Assembly (NCBI GenBank): GCA_014529385.2
Contig: CM043967.1
Location: 133,292,682-133,356,681, forward strand
Origin: Adiantum capillus-veneris
Lineage: Eukaryota > Streptophyta > Polypodiopsida > Polypodiales > Pteridaceae
Length of the DNA stretch: 64,000 nucleotides
Direction: 5' to 3'
A program made the position numbers and the translations under genes. How positions within the stretch are numbered: position 1 is the first letter of the stretch; each line of letters begins with the position of its first letter. The notes beneath the pieces were generated by a model. It was given only the letters and a program-made list of their open reading frames with translations. It did no database searches and was not told the DNA's origin. Of this stretch, positions 11,180 through 23,557 are shown one piece after another.

Positions 11180-13440
11180 CTGGTCTAAAAACCATGTCTC
11201 CTTGCAATTCCAAGATGTTGTCATTTGAGTGGATCTTGTTACTTGTCAAGCACATCCTCTAGGAAACAGGTTTATAATTGATCATAGATCTGACACCACA
11301 GTTCACTCGGCCCCATTGCAACATTGTCACACATGTAAAATGGACATCGATGTTGGTAAAGATTCTCCTTATATGGATGTACTACCTGGGATGACTGAGT
11401 CAAACAATGTGGATTGGGTCCACTTAGCAGTGAGGCGGTCCTGGGAGGGCAACAAGAAGAACGGCCTCTAAACACCCTTCGAGGATCCCGTGCTGCTCAA
11501 TTGGGGCTGGGGCAAGCACAATCAAAGACAACAACAACCCACAGCCAGAAACCAAACAAGAAAAGGGGCACCACCTAGTTGTAGATGCGAACTAGGACGC
11601 ACGTGATATCTCCTTGTACTCAAACGCACAAAGAGAGGGGAATGCAAGATAGCCACACACACCAAACACAAACATTCACCACGCCAGAGAGAGGTAAAGA
11701 GCACAAATCAACTTGAGCAACTCAGTCTTAGCCTTAAAGACTAGATGCACACAAAGCTTGATGAGAAATAGAGAGACAACAAAAAACTTGACCTTGTTGC
11801 CAATACACAAATTGTCTTAGGGTCACGGGAGCCCTCTCACCGAGCACCCTCTTACAATTTACCTTTTAGGTAAACAATTCAACAAGCCCTCAAACCACCG
11901 AGCATGAAATGACACAACAAACTTCAAGGACAATATACCTTCAACCACCTGATGAGCCAACTTATCAAGTCAATTTGGAGAGAAGAGTCGTAGTTACAGC
12001 ATACAATTGCACCCAAAACTATGAATCTTATTTATGGACAAGAACAGGCTACAAGTGTGATTGCAGAGTATAGTATCATTCCACTCCTCTATATGGCATA
12101 ACTAACTTCAAGCTTCTCCATGCACCTATGTGTAGTGATGGAATAGAGCACTCACAATGCACACACTCTACACAACTAGGCTTGAAGAGTGGTGTGTCAT
12201 GTGTTGAGAATGGTGTGGTGTAGTGTGATCATGTGATGATTTACAAGGGAGAGAAGGGCTTTATTTATAGGTTTTAGAAGCCCCAATTTGGATTAGGCCT
12301 AATCAAGTTTATTTGAAGGAATAAAAGACTATGCATATTTTTATTTTTTTTAATGAGGGTGGGTCTCTCTTGTCCTTTGAGTCACATGGATGTGGGCTCA
12401 AGGGAAGAGAATTATTGAGGATGAAAGGAGAGAGGGATTGAGTGAATAATTTGGGAGGGCCTACTCTAGTAGAGGGTGCATTTTACAATAAGGTTAGTGG
12501 TTAGTAGTTAGTAATTATCACTAAAAAATATTTACAAAATCATTCACCAAATGGTGAGATATATGATGAGAAAAGTTAGAGAAGGGATGAGCTTGTAAAG
12601 AGAGGTTGAAGCTTTGGAGAAGTTGACATTCACCTCTTTACAACACCGGAAGAAGAAGCAGTCAGCATGGCGAAGCAGCGCGTGTCGATGAAGCTATGTT
12701 ATTTCAAACCTTGGAAAATTCATGATAAAAACTTTCATTTGCAAAGGTTATCTTTGGATTTTTGCTGATTTTTTGAAGTTCTTTACAAAGCTGAAGAGAG
12801 TATGGTAATATGGACATATATGTAGAGAGAAAGGGGGACACATAGGGTGTAGGAATGGAGGATGAAGGCTATGGAGGTGTGAGAGATGTGGCAATGGTGA
12901 AGAGGGTGAATTAGGACATGGGAGTTGCAGGTTTGGGAGTGGGAAGGAGAGGGAGGAGTGTGTGTGAAAGAGGAAAATGATAAAGTGGAAGAGGGAGTGT
13001 GGCTGCATAGCATGGGCAAAATGGGGTCCACCAATAAAATCATAGCTCATAGCTCGTAGCTCAAAAAAATATGAAAACATTTGAGCTGAAAGTTCAGCTC
13101 ACGAGCTACAACTTTTGTTTGTATCACCTTTTCAAATTCGGGGAGCATGTGATCTTTAAAAATTTAGCAAAACCGATTGTTTTTTCCACTACACAAGGTC
13201 CTTGTGAGGTCTTTCTTTGGATAATTCTTTTGAATACCTCCAAGAGTGAGCTCCCGATGGTGCATGCATGCATTCCACATACCCTTGACCTTATTTGGTA
13301 GGTCTATAATTGAAGATATTGTTGAGATCATGATATAAATGAATAGTACAACTAAGAAAATCAAATATTGAGGGGTCTAAAAAAATATGTACATGTCAAA
13401 TATAAATAATATAGGTGGAAAAAATATAAAGGGGTCAAAA
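11180..13440. other. E1 interior without recognisable genes
   Basis: Some open stretch just after the protease (11229-11471) has no recognisable domain; no RT motif was found where pol should begin. About 11,480-13,000 is non-coding by eye, with a TATA-like 'tttatttata' near 12261 that could belong to an unrecognised solo LTR. Short inverted blocks of 'agctc' and 'gagct' occur at about 13031-13108. Confidence 0.5.
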
Positions 13441-15486
13441 TAAATCTCTCTCATTATAAGTCTACCATAAAAGGATGAATATTTTTGGTGTTCTAATTTA
13501 TGAGAGTAAAAGAGAATAGATGTAGGAAGGAAAAATCACAATAGTGAAAAAATATACACATAAATAAAACTAGTTTTTCTGGATTTTTGTTGGGATGGAG
13601 TTACACCAAAAATAAGAGAAGCTTGCATGAAATTATTTTTATATGGAATAAAGAGTATGCAAAATGGTAAGAAAAAATATGGTAATGGTGAGTCAATGTA
13701 CATAGCATAAATAACACACCATAGGTAGAAATATTTAAATAAATACCAAAATAATTATGAAAAATCCTTTTATTTAGGCCCTATATACAATGAAATATTT
13801 ACACACAAATGGGCCATAATTTCTTTTATTTTATTTTTTTTGATTTTTTTGGCTCAACTAGCCTAGTGACTAGCTAGCTGAGGGTTTTTAAGAAAATATG
13901 GAGAAAGTCCCTAACTCACACACGTCTATGTACAGTGAAATGGTAGGGATAACTAAAATGTTTGAGTGATTTGATAGGGTGAGGTAGCTTACTATGGAAA
14001 TTTTGGAAAGCCGAAAAACGGCTATCAACAGCAACCATAGACACTTGGGGAAACAGGGGGACGACCTGGGTAACACCTAAGGGGGATAAAATGCCACCAC
14101 TTGTACCCTTAAATATGCTAGAATCAATGCATATAGCTTCTGATCACCTACAAGCTGAAGGTTCGACTGGCATTGGAACCAGTAGCGTCTCACGAGACTA
14201 TAGCGCACACGATTCACAGTCAGAATCATTAATTGAAATTGACTCTGAGGACAAAGAATTTGCATTAAATCTTAGTGAAAATGTGGGGACAAAACATTTA
14301 AGGGCCCAGTGGTACCCTAGATGACAATCAATCCAAGTGAGCAGAAGATACAAGTAGCGATTCATCTAGTGACTTTTCACTAGATCGGCCGTAATCAAAA
14401 ATTAGACAAGAAGAGTAAGAGATATAAGAGGCGACGATATCGAGCTAGAAAGCAGCCAAAGAACAATAAATCTCTCTCATTATAAGTCTACCATAAAAGG
14501 ATGAATATTTTTGGTGTTCTAACTTATGAGAGTAAAAGAGAATGGATGTAGGAAGGAAAAATCATAATAGTGAAAAAATATACACATAAATAAAACTAGT
14601 TTTTTTGGATTTTTGTTGGGATGGAGTTACACCAAAAAGAAGAGAATCTTGCATGAAATTATTTTTATATGGAATAAAGAGTATGAAAAATGGTAAGAAA
14701 AAATATGGTAATGTTGAGTCAATGTACATAGCATAAATAACACACCATAGGTAGAAATATTTAAATAAATACCAAAATAATTATGAAAAATCTTTTTATT
14801 TAGGCCCTATATACAATGAAATATTTACACACAAATGGGCCATAATATTTGTTATTTTTTTTATTTTTTTGGCTCAACTAGCCCAGTGACTAGCTAGCTG
14901 AGGGTTTTTAAGAAAATATGGAGAAAGTCCCTAACTCACACATGCCTATGTACAGTGAAATGGTAGGGATAACCAAAATGTTTGAGTGATTTGATAGGGT
15001 GAGTTAGCTTACTATGGAAATTTTGGAAAGCCAAAAAACGGCTATCAGCAGCAACCATAGACACTTGGGGAAACAGGGGGACGACTTGGGTAACACCTAA
15101 GGGGGATGAAATGCCACCACTCCTACCCTTAAATATGCTAGAATCAATGCATATAGATTCTGATCACCTACGAGCTGAAGGTTTGACTGGCATTGGAACC
15201 AGTAGAGTCTCACGAGACTATAGTGCACACGATTCAGAGTCAGAATCATTAATTGAAATTGACTCTGAGGACAAATAATTTGCGTTAAATCTTAGTGAAA
15301 ATGTGGGGACAAACCATTTAAGGGCCTAGTGGTACCCTAGATGACAATCAATCCAAGTGAGCAGAAGACACAAGTAGCGATTCATCTAGTGACTCTTCAC
15401 TAGATCGGCCGTAATCAAAATTTAGACAAGAAGAGTAAGAGATATAAGAGGCGATGATATCGAGCTAGAAAGCAGCCAAAGAACAA
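13441..15486 (+). repeat. Tandem duplication, two units of about 1,020 bp
   Basis: Unit 1 (13441-14466) and unit 2 (14467-15486) both start 'taaatctctctcattataag' and end in 'gccaaagaacaa'. The offset falls from 1026 to 1020 through small indels, and scattered substitutions separate them. Each carries a degraded frame encoding an acidic stretch (SLIEIDSEDKEFALNLSENV). The duplication precedes the second protease-like gene and probably involves its gag portion. Confidence 0.9.
14091..14324 (+). pseudogene. Acidic gag-like fragment, unit 1
   Basis: 77 codons open in unit 1; the homologous stretch in unit 2 (about 15111-15340) has stops. Ser/Glu/Asp-rich with no catalytic motif. It lies upstream of a protease-like frame in the same orientation, so gag or a gag-pro linker is the best guess. 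Confidence 0.35.
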
Positions 15487-15945
15487 GCAGAGCCTAAAAA
15501 GGTCCAAGCAAGATTTGAGGCTCAAGAAAGACAACAACATCTTAGACGCCAACGAGAGGCTAATCTGCGAATCACGAAAGCGTTTTTTAAAGACACTAAT
15601 GATGATTCATTGGAATCTGAGCCACCTCTACGATATCCAATTGAACTAAATAGCTTCTATGGGAGAGTACTATATAACGCATTATTGGATACAAGAGCTC
15701 GACATAATTTGTTATCCTATGGAGTTTGGTGTCAGCTAGGAAAACCACCCCTATCCACAAGCACCATCCAAGTCAAGGGTGTCAATAAGAAGAAGACCAT
15801 TGTTTTTGGAATCCTACACACGCCTGTTATTTATGACAATGGAACTGTGGTTCAAATCTTTTTGGTCATGCTTGTTGGTGCTATAGAGGGTAATATAAAC
15901 CTTGGGTGCAAATGGATATCTCCACTCAAATGTAATATCGATTAG
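15487..15945 (+). pseudogene. Second protease-like gene inside E1
   Basis: Open through 15945. After a Gln/Arg-rich helical lead (ARFEAQERQQHLRRQREA), residues in the 15610 frame read YNALLDTRARHNLLSYGVW, which matches a retropepsin active-site region with D-T-G changed to D-T-R. The typical hydrophobic second half follows (VFGILHTPVIYDNGTVVQIF). This protease is of another type than the one at 10.9 kb, so E1 contains parts of a second gag-pro module, perhaps from a nested or captured element. The Gly to Arg change should inactivate it. Confidence 0.65.
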
Positions 15946-16129
15946 GAGACCAAGAGTATCACGACACAGAAACCAACTCATGGCCCTATGGCTCAAGAAA
16001 TAACACCTGAAATTTCACATCTTCATAACACAAAAAATATATATATATTTCCAATCCAAAAAGTCACAACATCCTTGCCAATATCACAACCCTCTAAAGC
16101 TTCAACTTCCATGGCTACGACAGACAGTG

Positions 16130-16605
16130 CTACATGAAAGGCTCCACATGATCTGACCAAGGGTACATATCAATGGGTCCCCAAGGTATCATTATTGGAC
16201 CCCCCTATGGTTCAAGTTAATTCACAAAGAAAACTTTGAAGCAAGGCGTCCACTCAGGTTAAGAAGGTGAAAACTAAATCATGTTGGATTCCTAAACAAC
16301 TATTAGAAGCCCAAGGCTACTATGATGGAAATGATCGAATTTGGGTACCTAAACATAAATCGTGTCCTTCCCTATCCACTACAAAACCATGTGAGTCAAA
16401 CTTTGTGATTCCAAAGCCGATGGAAGACTATGGGAAGGGAAAGATCACAGAATGCTACACACCTATTCCAGATCTAGTTTGGGTTCCAAGGCAAAACCAA
16501 TCTATTTGGATTAGCTTAGGAAAGAGGGAGTTCCATGAAGCTTCTAGCTCCTCATTTAATGCATCCATAGAGTTAAAAGCTTCGCACAACCTCCACCTAC
16601 CATAG
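16130..16605 (+). pseudogene. WVPK-repeat protein fragment
   Basis: In the frame ending at 16605, four short motifs recur: YQWVPKVSLLDP, KSCWIPKQLLEAQ, DRIWVPKHKS and DLVWVPRQNQ, spaced irregularly along about 150 codons with stops in the first part. Some spacers are Pro/Ser-rich. It follows the second protease, where pol would start. I do not recognise the family. The repeated Trp-hydrophobic-Pro-Lys/Arg unit suggests a linear binding motif. Confidence 0.45.
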
Positions 16606-17277
16606 GCAGCTTCCATGAATCTACAAAAGATTTGACGCCTACCTGATGCACTACTCCAAGTTCGTTCATGGGAGAGTACCTTACCACCCTTGCAACTCAA
16701 TGAGGCACCCAAGGTAATAGAGAACTATTGGCTTAAATCCTCATCTATTACCAATTGGAATAACTGGTTCCAAAAGGTGATGACATACTTTTAAAGTATG
16801 ATCTACCCAAGGAAGGGGGGAGTCTTCATTCACGTCAACCTATTGAATTATTTCCCTCTTACCCTTCTTTTCCTGACCCTTGAGCTTTCCGATTTTAGGG
16901 ATTGTATATATATATATATATATAGTAACTAACCACTCTAGTTTAAAACAAAACAAGAAAAAATAGTAAAGAGCAAGAGCAATTATCAAACGAGTGTGCA
17001 CAATACTAGTCAAAATCATTGACCCAGACCTACACATGTCACATCAGGTACACTAAAACAGAAACCTATGTCATCAAACACCTAACCATATATCCTCTAT
17101 TTGTGTTCACAGTTTTGGTTGATTCTTACGAATAGTCTTTTAACCTGTCTCACAAGTAATGCATTTATGTTATCCTCATATTTCCTCTAAATGGGATTTG
17201 GTTGAAACACTGGCTTCTGGGAAAATGTTGAGGAGTTAGAGTGGTTGGTCTGCATCTTGACAACGACGTATCCCTAA
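16606..17277. other. No gene; AT microsatellite
   Basis: Degraded continuation of the preceding frame to about 16800, then non-coding sequence. An (AT)n tract lies at about 16905-16922. Confidence 0.5.
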
Positions 17278-17514
17278 TCTATCGAGGAAGTTTTCTCAAT
17301 TGCCCAAGTTTACCGTTTTGCCCAACCTGAGTATGCACGCCTCGTGACATTCCTAATACTATTCTACACGGAGGAGGACGAGGATGATAATGATGATTGG
17401 ACAGACGAGACACACAGTCTTACCAAAGAGGATTACACCTACCTTGATGATGATGAGAATGGCGGTTTAGCCTTAGAGCTACTGACCGAGCTCTCCAACC
17501 TCCACTTAATTTGA
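17278..17514 (+). pseudogene. Acidic 78-codon open fragment
   Basis: Open between stops without an ATG. It reads SIEEVFSIAQVYRFAQPEYA, then a very acidic run (EEDEDDNDDWTDE), then LALELLTELSNLHLI before TGA. The codon pattern looks protein-like, but no family is recognised. It lies in E1 after the WVPK fragment and may be the C-terminus of the same lost polyprotein. Confidence 0.35.
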
Positions 17515-18074
17515 TCCTCATCGCTTGAGTGATGGAGGGTAGATAGGATTAGTATGATAGGAGTGTTTCTATTTTAGATTTTAGTGATTAGCAAAGTTAT
17601 TTTTTCCCACTGATGTGCCTCTAGAAGGTGGATGTTTGGTGGTGATTATTGTGCAGTTTGTGACTACATAAGGATGCCTTTGAAGAACAACAACAATGGA
17701 TGTTTACATGTTACAACGGATGTTCTCCATTATATCAAGTGTACTACTTCCTTTTATCTATGCTTTCCACAGTTACATGTTTGCATCTTGTCATTTAACA
17801 ATGCATAAAATTTATGACGTTGTGACATTGCCAATTTCGATGCTATAATTTTTTCAACTTCTAGTACCTTATTCTTCTCTTTGAGTTTGGTCTATTAGTT
17901 GTCTTTAAGTAGGTATCAGGACCTTAGGCTAAACTAGGCCACTTAATTGCTGACTTTAATTCCTAAATAGTCTATTAAATGTAGCAACTTTAGTAATGTT
18001 TTAAGCTATGAGGATATAGCCCTCTCTAGCTTCTTCCATCTACGTGTGACTTGTGTTGTGGAAGTCCATGTGTT

Positions 18075-18181
18075 AGCCTGGTATTTGAGACCTCGAGTCT
18101 CCCGGCTAGTTTATGCTCAAGCTGGTATTTGAGAGCTCGAGTCTCCCAGCTGCTGGTATTTGAGACCTCGAGTCCTCAGCT
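18075..18181 (+). repeat. Three hairpin-forming 31-33 bp repeats
   Basis: Copies at 18075-18107, 18120-18151 and 18151-18181 share 'tggtatttgaga' and 'ctcgagtc'. Each can fold, with GAGA pairing TCTC around CTCGAG and AGCTGG pairing CCAGCT. They lie just left of the CACTA element. Confidence 0.75.
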
Positions 18182-18420
18182 ACTTCTAGCAACTATCACT
18201 ACAAGAGGTACTTAATAGTAGGGACTCTTGGAGTGTGACGCTCAAATATGAAAAACCACGGCATCGCTATAGGCGTCGCTAAATTACAAGTAACTTAGCG
18301 ACACTCATAGCGACGCCGTCAGGGCTTAAAAAAATAACCGAGAGCGTCCGAAAACTCAGATCTTAGATCTGAGTTTTCAGCGCGCGCTCAAGCAAGCAAG
18401 GTAACGCGCACTCTCCCTCT

Positions 18421-18561
18421 CTCTCTCTTTCTTCTCCACACACACACACACACACGAGGAGAGAAAGGAGAGCCAGGTATGCTCCTTCCCTCTCCTCACT
18501 CTCATGTTCCCTTCCCCTCTTTCTCTCTCCCTCTCTCTCTCTCTCACACACACATTGTGTT

Positions 18562-18610
<49 letters not shown>

Positions 18611-18651
18611 ACAAGCATAAACAAAAAATGCACACACACATTGAGAGAGGA

Positions 18652-18696
<45 letters not shown>

Positions 18697-18815
18697 ATGC
18701 ATATACCAAAAACGCACACACACATGCATAAACAAAGAATGCACACACACATTGAGAGAGAGAGAGAGAAAGAGAAAGAGAAAGATATAAAACAAAGAGA
18801 GAGAGAAGAAGAAGA
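18421..18815. repeat. GA/TC and CA microsatellites
   Basis: Alternating (TC)n, (CA)n and (GA)n tracts, the longest (GA)n at about 18565-18609 and 18658-18694. Open frames of Leu/Ser/Arg/Glu repeats across them are artefacts. Confidence 0.95.
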
Positions 18816-19550
18816 AGAAGAGAGTCTTAACATCGTAGGAAACTATCCCAAGAGACCTTAAAGATCTAGTCGACCGGAGTTAAACTCAAGACCTGTTATT
18901 CATGAGGGAAATGGCATAACCAATCTATCACACTTTGGTGATAGAAAAGTTACACAATTTTTCTCTTTTTTTTATTGGCGTGCACACACACCCACACACC
19001 CGAGAAGAAGAGAGTTTAATATAACGTCGTAGGAAACTAATTAAAGAGACCTAAAGATCTAGCCGATGAGGAGTTGAACTCAAGACCTGTTATTCAAGAG
19101 GGAAATGGCATAACCAATGTACCACACTTAGGTGATAGAAAGGTTATACCATTTTTCTCTTTTTATTGGCACACACACACACACACACACACACACAAGA
19201 AGAAGAGAGTTTTAACGTCGTAGGAAACTATCCCAAAAGACGTTAAAGATTAGGTTAGATGTAGACTTACATTAAATTAGATTTAAGTTTATTTAAGCTA
19301 AATTAGATTAGATTTAGGTTTATTTTTAGTTAGATTTAGGTTTATTTATGTTAGATTTAGATTTACGTTATATTAGATTAGATTTAGAGGTTTATTTACG
19401 TTAGATTTAGATTTACATTATATTAGATTAAATTTAGGTTTATTTACGTTATTTACTTGTTATTGAAGAGGGAAATGGCATAACCAATCTACCACACTTG
19501 GGTGATAGAAAGGTTATACCATATTCCTCTTTTTATCTTTTACGATAAGG
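18800..19550 (-). repeat. About 200-bp repeats with tRNA-like box motifs
   Basis: Units starting 'gaagaagagagt...cgtcgtaggaaact' recur near 18,805, 19,003 and 19,198. A further partial block ('gagggaaatggcataaccaatctaccacac') lies at about 19,467. Read on the minus strand, this block gives TGGTAGATTGG, fitting a pol III A box, and about 33 bp later GAGTTCAACTCC, fitting a B box. This resembles the head of a tRNA-derived SINE amplified inside the CACTA element. Confidence 0.5.
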
Positions 19551-19625
19551 TAAGATTTAGATTTACGTTCGATTAGATTTAGGTTTATTTAAGTTAGATT
19601 AGATTAGATTTAGGTTTATTCTAAG
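19240..19625 (+). repeat. Degenerate TTAGATTTAGGTTTA minisatellite
   Basis: Repeated 'gatttaggtttattta' and 'ttagattagattta' words with variable spacing, interrupted at about 19455-19550 by the repeat described above. Confidence 0.8.
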
Positions 19626-20331
19626 TACACCGAAGGATTATACTGCCTACGCGTTTGAGAGTGGCCGATGTCTCAGTCACTGCGTCGGGGTCACCTAGAG
19701 GCCTGGATGATGACCATTCATCGGACAAGGTTGCTATAGTTCACGGGAGGGACATGCCAAAGTGATATGCCTACCTCATCAATCGTATGTCCGATGAGAC
19801 CATTATGACCTCTGAGGGGAAGCAAGTGATGGGCCGCATACAACAGTTGTGTAGATGTGAATGGGCCTCACATATACAAATACTTCAATGCAAGAGTTTA
19901 ATACTCTCACCTCTCCACCCCGTCGATCCATGACGCAGGTGATGGGACAAAATCCTCCTCGAAGGTCGCACGAGGGGGGCAAGGTCTCTCAAAGAGGAGG
20001 CAGAGGCATGGTGGAGGAGGGGAGTTGGCAGTGCAAAACTCCCGTAAGAGAGGAACGGTTGCGCGCAGGGAAGCCGGTAGCTGTGGGCGTCGCTCCTGTG
20101 CTCTCTTTTGTATAAATATGGGCTGTTGGCTGAGAAAGCATCAAGCCGATGCTGGGTTGGTTATGCTTGCATCTCTGGAAGTTATTTCGCGCAGCTGCTT
20201 GTGTTCGAGTCCTCCGCTCCCTACCTTTTGTAGGGATAAGTCGCATGAGAGAGATCTCAGGTTGGAGCGTTAGCATTCGGAGTGGATCTCGAGGAGGTAT
20301 CGCAAGACTTAATGAATAAAATATCAAGAGA

Positions 20332-20334
20332 GCC

Positions 20335-20402
<68 letters not shown>
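20332..20402. repeat. (AGT)n microsatellite
   Basis: About 23 perfect AGT triplets. Confidence 0.97.
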
Positions 20403-20505
20403 AGCGCTATTGAATTGCTTAACAACAAAAATTACAAAGTGCAGCCCTCATCAAAACCCAGCTTCCTCCGTTGAAGTGTAAAAGACATACCAATGGGGCA
20501 GTTCA

Positions 20506-20865
<360 letters not shown>

Positions 20866-20943
20866 CTAACTTGTCGTGTTTGCATCACCTGGGGAAAGAA
20901 TGAAATATCAACAAGCAGGGGGCAGAAGAGAAGTCAAAGTAGC

Positions 20944-21321
20944 ATGCTTCAAGAAGAGGGCACTTATGGAGAGCTCCTTCCAAGCTCTAAGGAGAGTCAA
21001 ACGGCTTCACAGAAGTTCCAAGAGACGTGCAAGCAAGCAAGCGGGTCCACGCAAGAGCTACTGCACATCTACATAGCTTTCGAAAGTGCCATGCGCAAGA
21101 TCTTGACTGATGGGAGCATCAATTTTTCAAGCACTGATCGCTTTGTTCTCAGATTAATTCTGCTGGGAGAGACCACCTCCCTAATGGGCAAACTGGAGAA
21201 AGCTTGCACATTGTCAGAGGAGGAGCACTCTAGATCTCGCATTGCAGCTCTAAAAGTTGAGAAGAAGAGTTTGGTATGTCTTTTACCCTTCAATGGAGCG
21301 AATCACCACATATTCAATTAG
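20944..21321 (+). CDS. Unrecognised 125-codon frame in CACTA
   Basis: Open from ATG at 20944 to 21321. Helical, with a Glu/Ser-rich start (GELLPSSKESQTASQKFQET) and a later stretch LGETTSLMGKLEKACTLSEE that could be a coiled coil. No transposase motif is visible. It could be a captured host exon, a relic of an element-encoded protein, or chance. The sequence upstream in the same frame runs into the microsatellite. Confidence 0.3.
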   Translation: MLQEEGTYGELLPSSKESQTASQKFQETCKQASGSTQELLHIYIAFESAMRKILTDGSINFSSTDRFVLRLILLGETTSLMGKLEKACTLSEEEHSRSRIAALKVEKKSLVCLLPFNGANHHIFN

Positions 21322-21932
21322 GTTAGATTTAAGATAATATTTTGGATTGAGTTTTTATATTAGAGTCTAACTTTGAGATTACCCCGGGGGTTATAAAAAC
21401 CCAGTGTATTTCCGTCGCTAAAAGCGTCACAAGAGCACACAACCTCTTGTAGTGTATGACAACAACAACAACAACAACAAAGAGAAAAGAGAAAGCAAAT
21501 AGCACAAACTTCCTTGTATTTTATGTTGATCACACTTAAGTGGTATAAGTGACAGGATCACTAGTCTTTAGACCCCGACAAGCATTCCTAGGATTAACTA
21601 CTCTTTAGTCAACATTTTTTTAATTAACGGTGGTCAATCTAGTACTTACTTTAGCCCGAGATCTTGTGTACTTCTCTTAGAGTCAACCTAATAGACCTTA
21701 ACTCAATTGCATTTCATTCTACGCTTGTTCTAGTTGGCAATGTTACAATTCATGATTTTTTTTTTGCATTTCCTAGAATATCATGTATGCATCTCGCTTA
21801 TTGGACGACTGCACATGGTGCCTTTGAGCTTTCACAATGTTGTTTTTTCTTCTGCTACAGGTACTCCTATCGTGGATCTTGATGTTGCACTGCTATATTC
21901 CGAGGTCGGAATCTACATCAACATGGGGGGCA

Positions 21933-22572
<640 letters not shown>

Positions 22573-22577
22573 ATCCA
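22573..22577. other. E1 target site duplication, right
   Basis: ATCCA directly after the 3' LTR, matching 6262-6266. Confidence 0.9.
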
Positions 22578-23415
22578 TCTTGGTATCATTTTTAGGCTGA
22601 AGAGATATGCATCTGGCAAGTGGCATCTTTAACTCCTTTTGGGTTCTCTCCATTTATTATCCAACAGAGGTGATTAGCACATTGATGGATTGTGCCCTTC
22701 TTTATCACAACTATGAAATCAAATTCAAGCAAGATGATGATCCATCTCACTATTTGTCATGTGTTGCATGGCTTGTTGACCATATACAATAGTGCTTGAT
22801 GATCCACAAAGAAAATGAGTTGATTGGCTAGGAGATAATACCTGAATTTCTTCACAACATCAACAATTCCCAATCCTTCCCTTTTTATAGTTGTGTAATT
22901 TCCTTCAGCGTTGTTTAGTTGATGGCTCGCATAGCATATGGGAAAATCAATAGTCCCTTCACCATGTTATGCCAAGATACATCCAATGGCAAGAGCATAG
23001 ACATCCACATGAACATGAAATATCTTGCTCCAATATGGGGCTTAAAGGATTGGTGTCGATACCAATTCTTCCTTCAATTATTGAAATGATTCCCCATAAT
23101 CTTTTGTCCAATCAAAAATCACAATTAAACCATAAAGAGGTTTAACAATGACGGCATATGTGTAGATAAACTTCATGGAGTATCCACAATGCCCCATGAA
23201 TGATTGAAACTCCCTCACTGTCTTTTGACATGGCATGTTCACAATCACTTAATTTTATTCATATCCAAGGATATTTCGCTGTCGAATATGATATAACCCA
23301 AGATTTTGTCTTGCCTAGCCATGAAAACAAATATTTCTAGATTAAAGAAAATGCAATAGGTGCAACACTTTCCAAACATTTTTTTTAGATTCTCTTTGCA
23401 TAATAGAGTGCACAC
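22578..23415 (-). pseudogene. E0 RT thumb and RNase H
   Basis: Minus-strand reading gives, in order: the connection region just after YMDD (NLEIFVFMARQDKILGY), the 'VREFQSFMGHCGYSMKFI' equivalent of the gypsy LxxFLGxxxYYRRFI block, then RNase H (CYASHQLNNAEGNYTTIKRE, then YYLLANQLIFFVDHQALLYM). Several frameshifts and stops interrupt it. It abuts E2 on one side and E1 on the other, and it continues the RT that ends at 38283. Confidence 0.88.
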
Positions 23416-23544
23416 TGTAAGGGCCTAGATCAAACCTAGGGGAGTCAAGGACTTCGGATGTCAGTGGAGAAGGGATCCTAGGCCAGGTGGCTATAAAGGG
23501 AGGTTGGGTGAAGGATATAGCATAGTTGTCCCTAGGTCTTTATA
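23416..23544 (+). repeat. E2 5' LTR
   Basis: About 129 bp starting TGTAAGGGCC. It contains 'ctataaaggg', a TATA-like box at about 23492. The exact 3' end is uncertain by a few bases because it lacks a clear CA. Confidence 0.8.
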
Positions 23545-23545
23545 C

Positions 23546-23557
23546 CGGTATCAAAGC
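23546..23557 (+). promoter_or_regulatory. E2 primer-binding site, tRNA-Met type
   Basis: CGGTATCAAAGC differs at two positions from TGGTATCAGAGC, the usual initiator tRNA-Met site of plant chromoviruses. It lies next to the LTR end. Confidence 0.75.

Noticed and set aside
18363-18861. Long Ser/Leu and Arg/Glu open frames on both strands
   Set aside because: They are translations of (GA)n/(TC)n microsatellites, open in all frames.
19240-19625. Interstitial telomeric repeat
   Set aside because: TTTAGG words occur but spacing is irregular and the TTTAGGG unit is not tandemly maintained.
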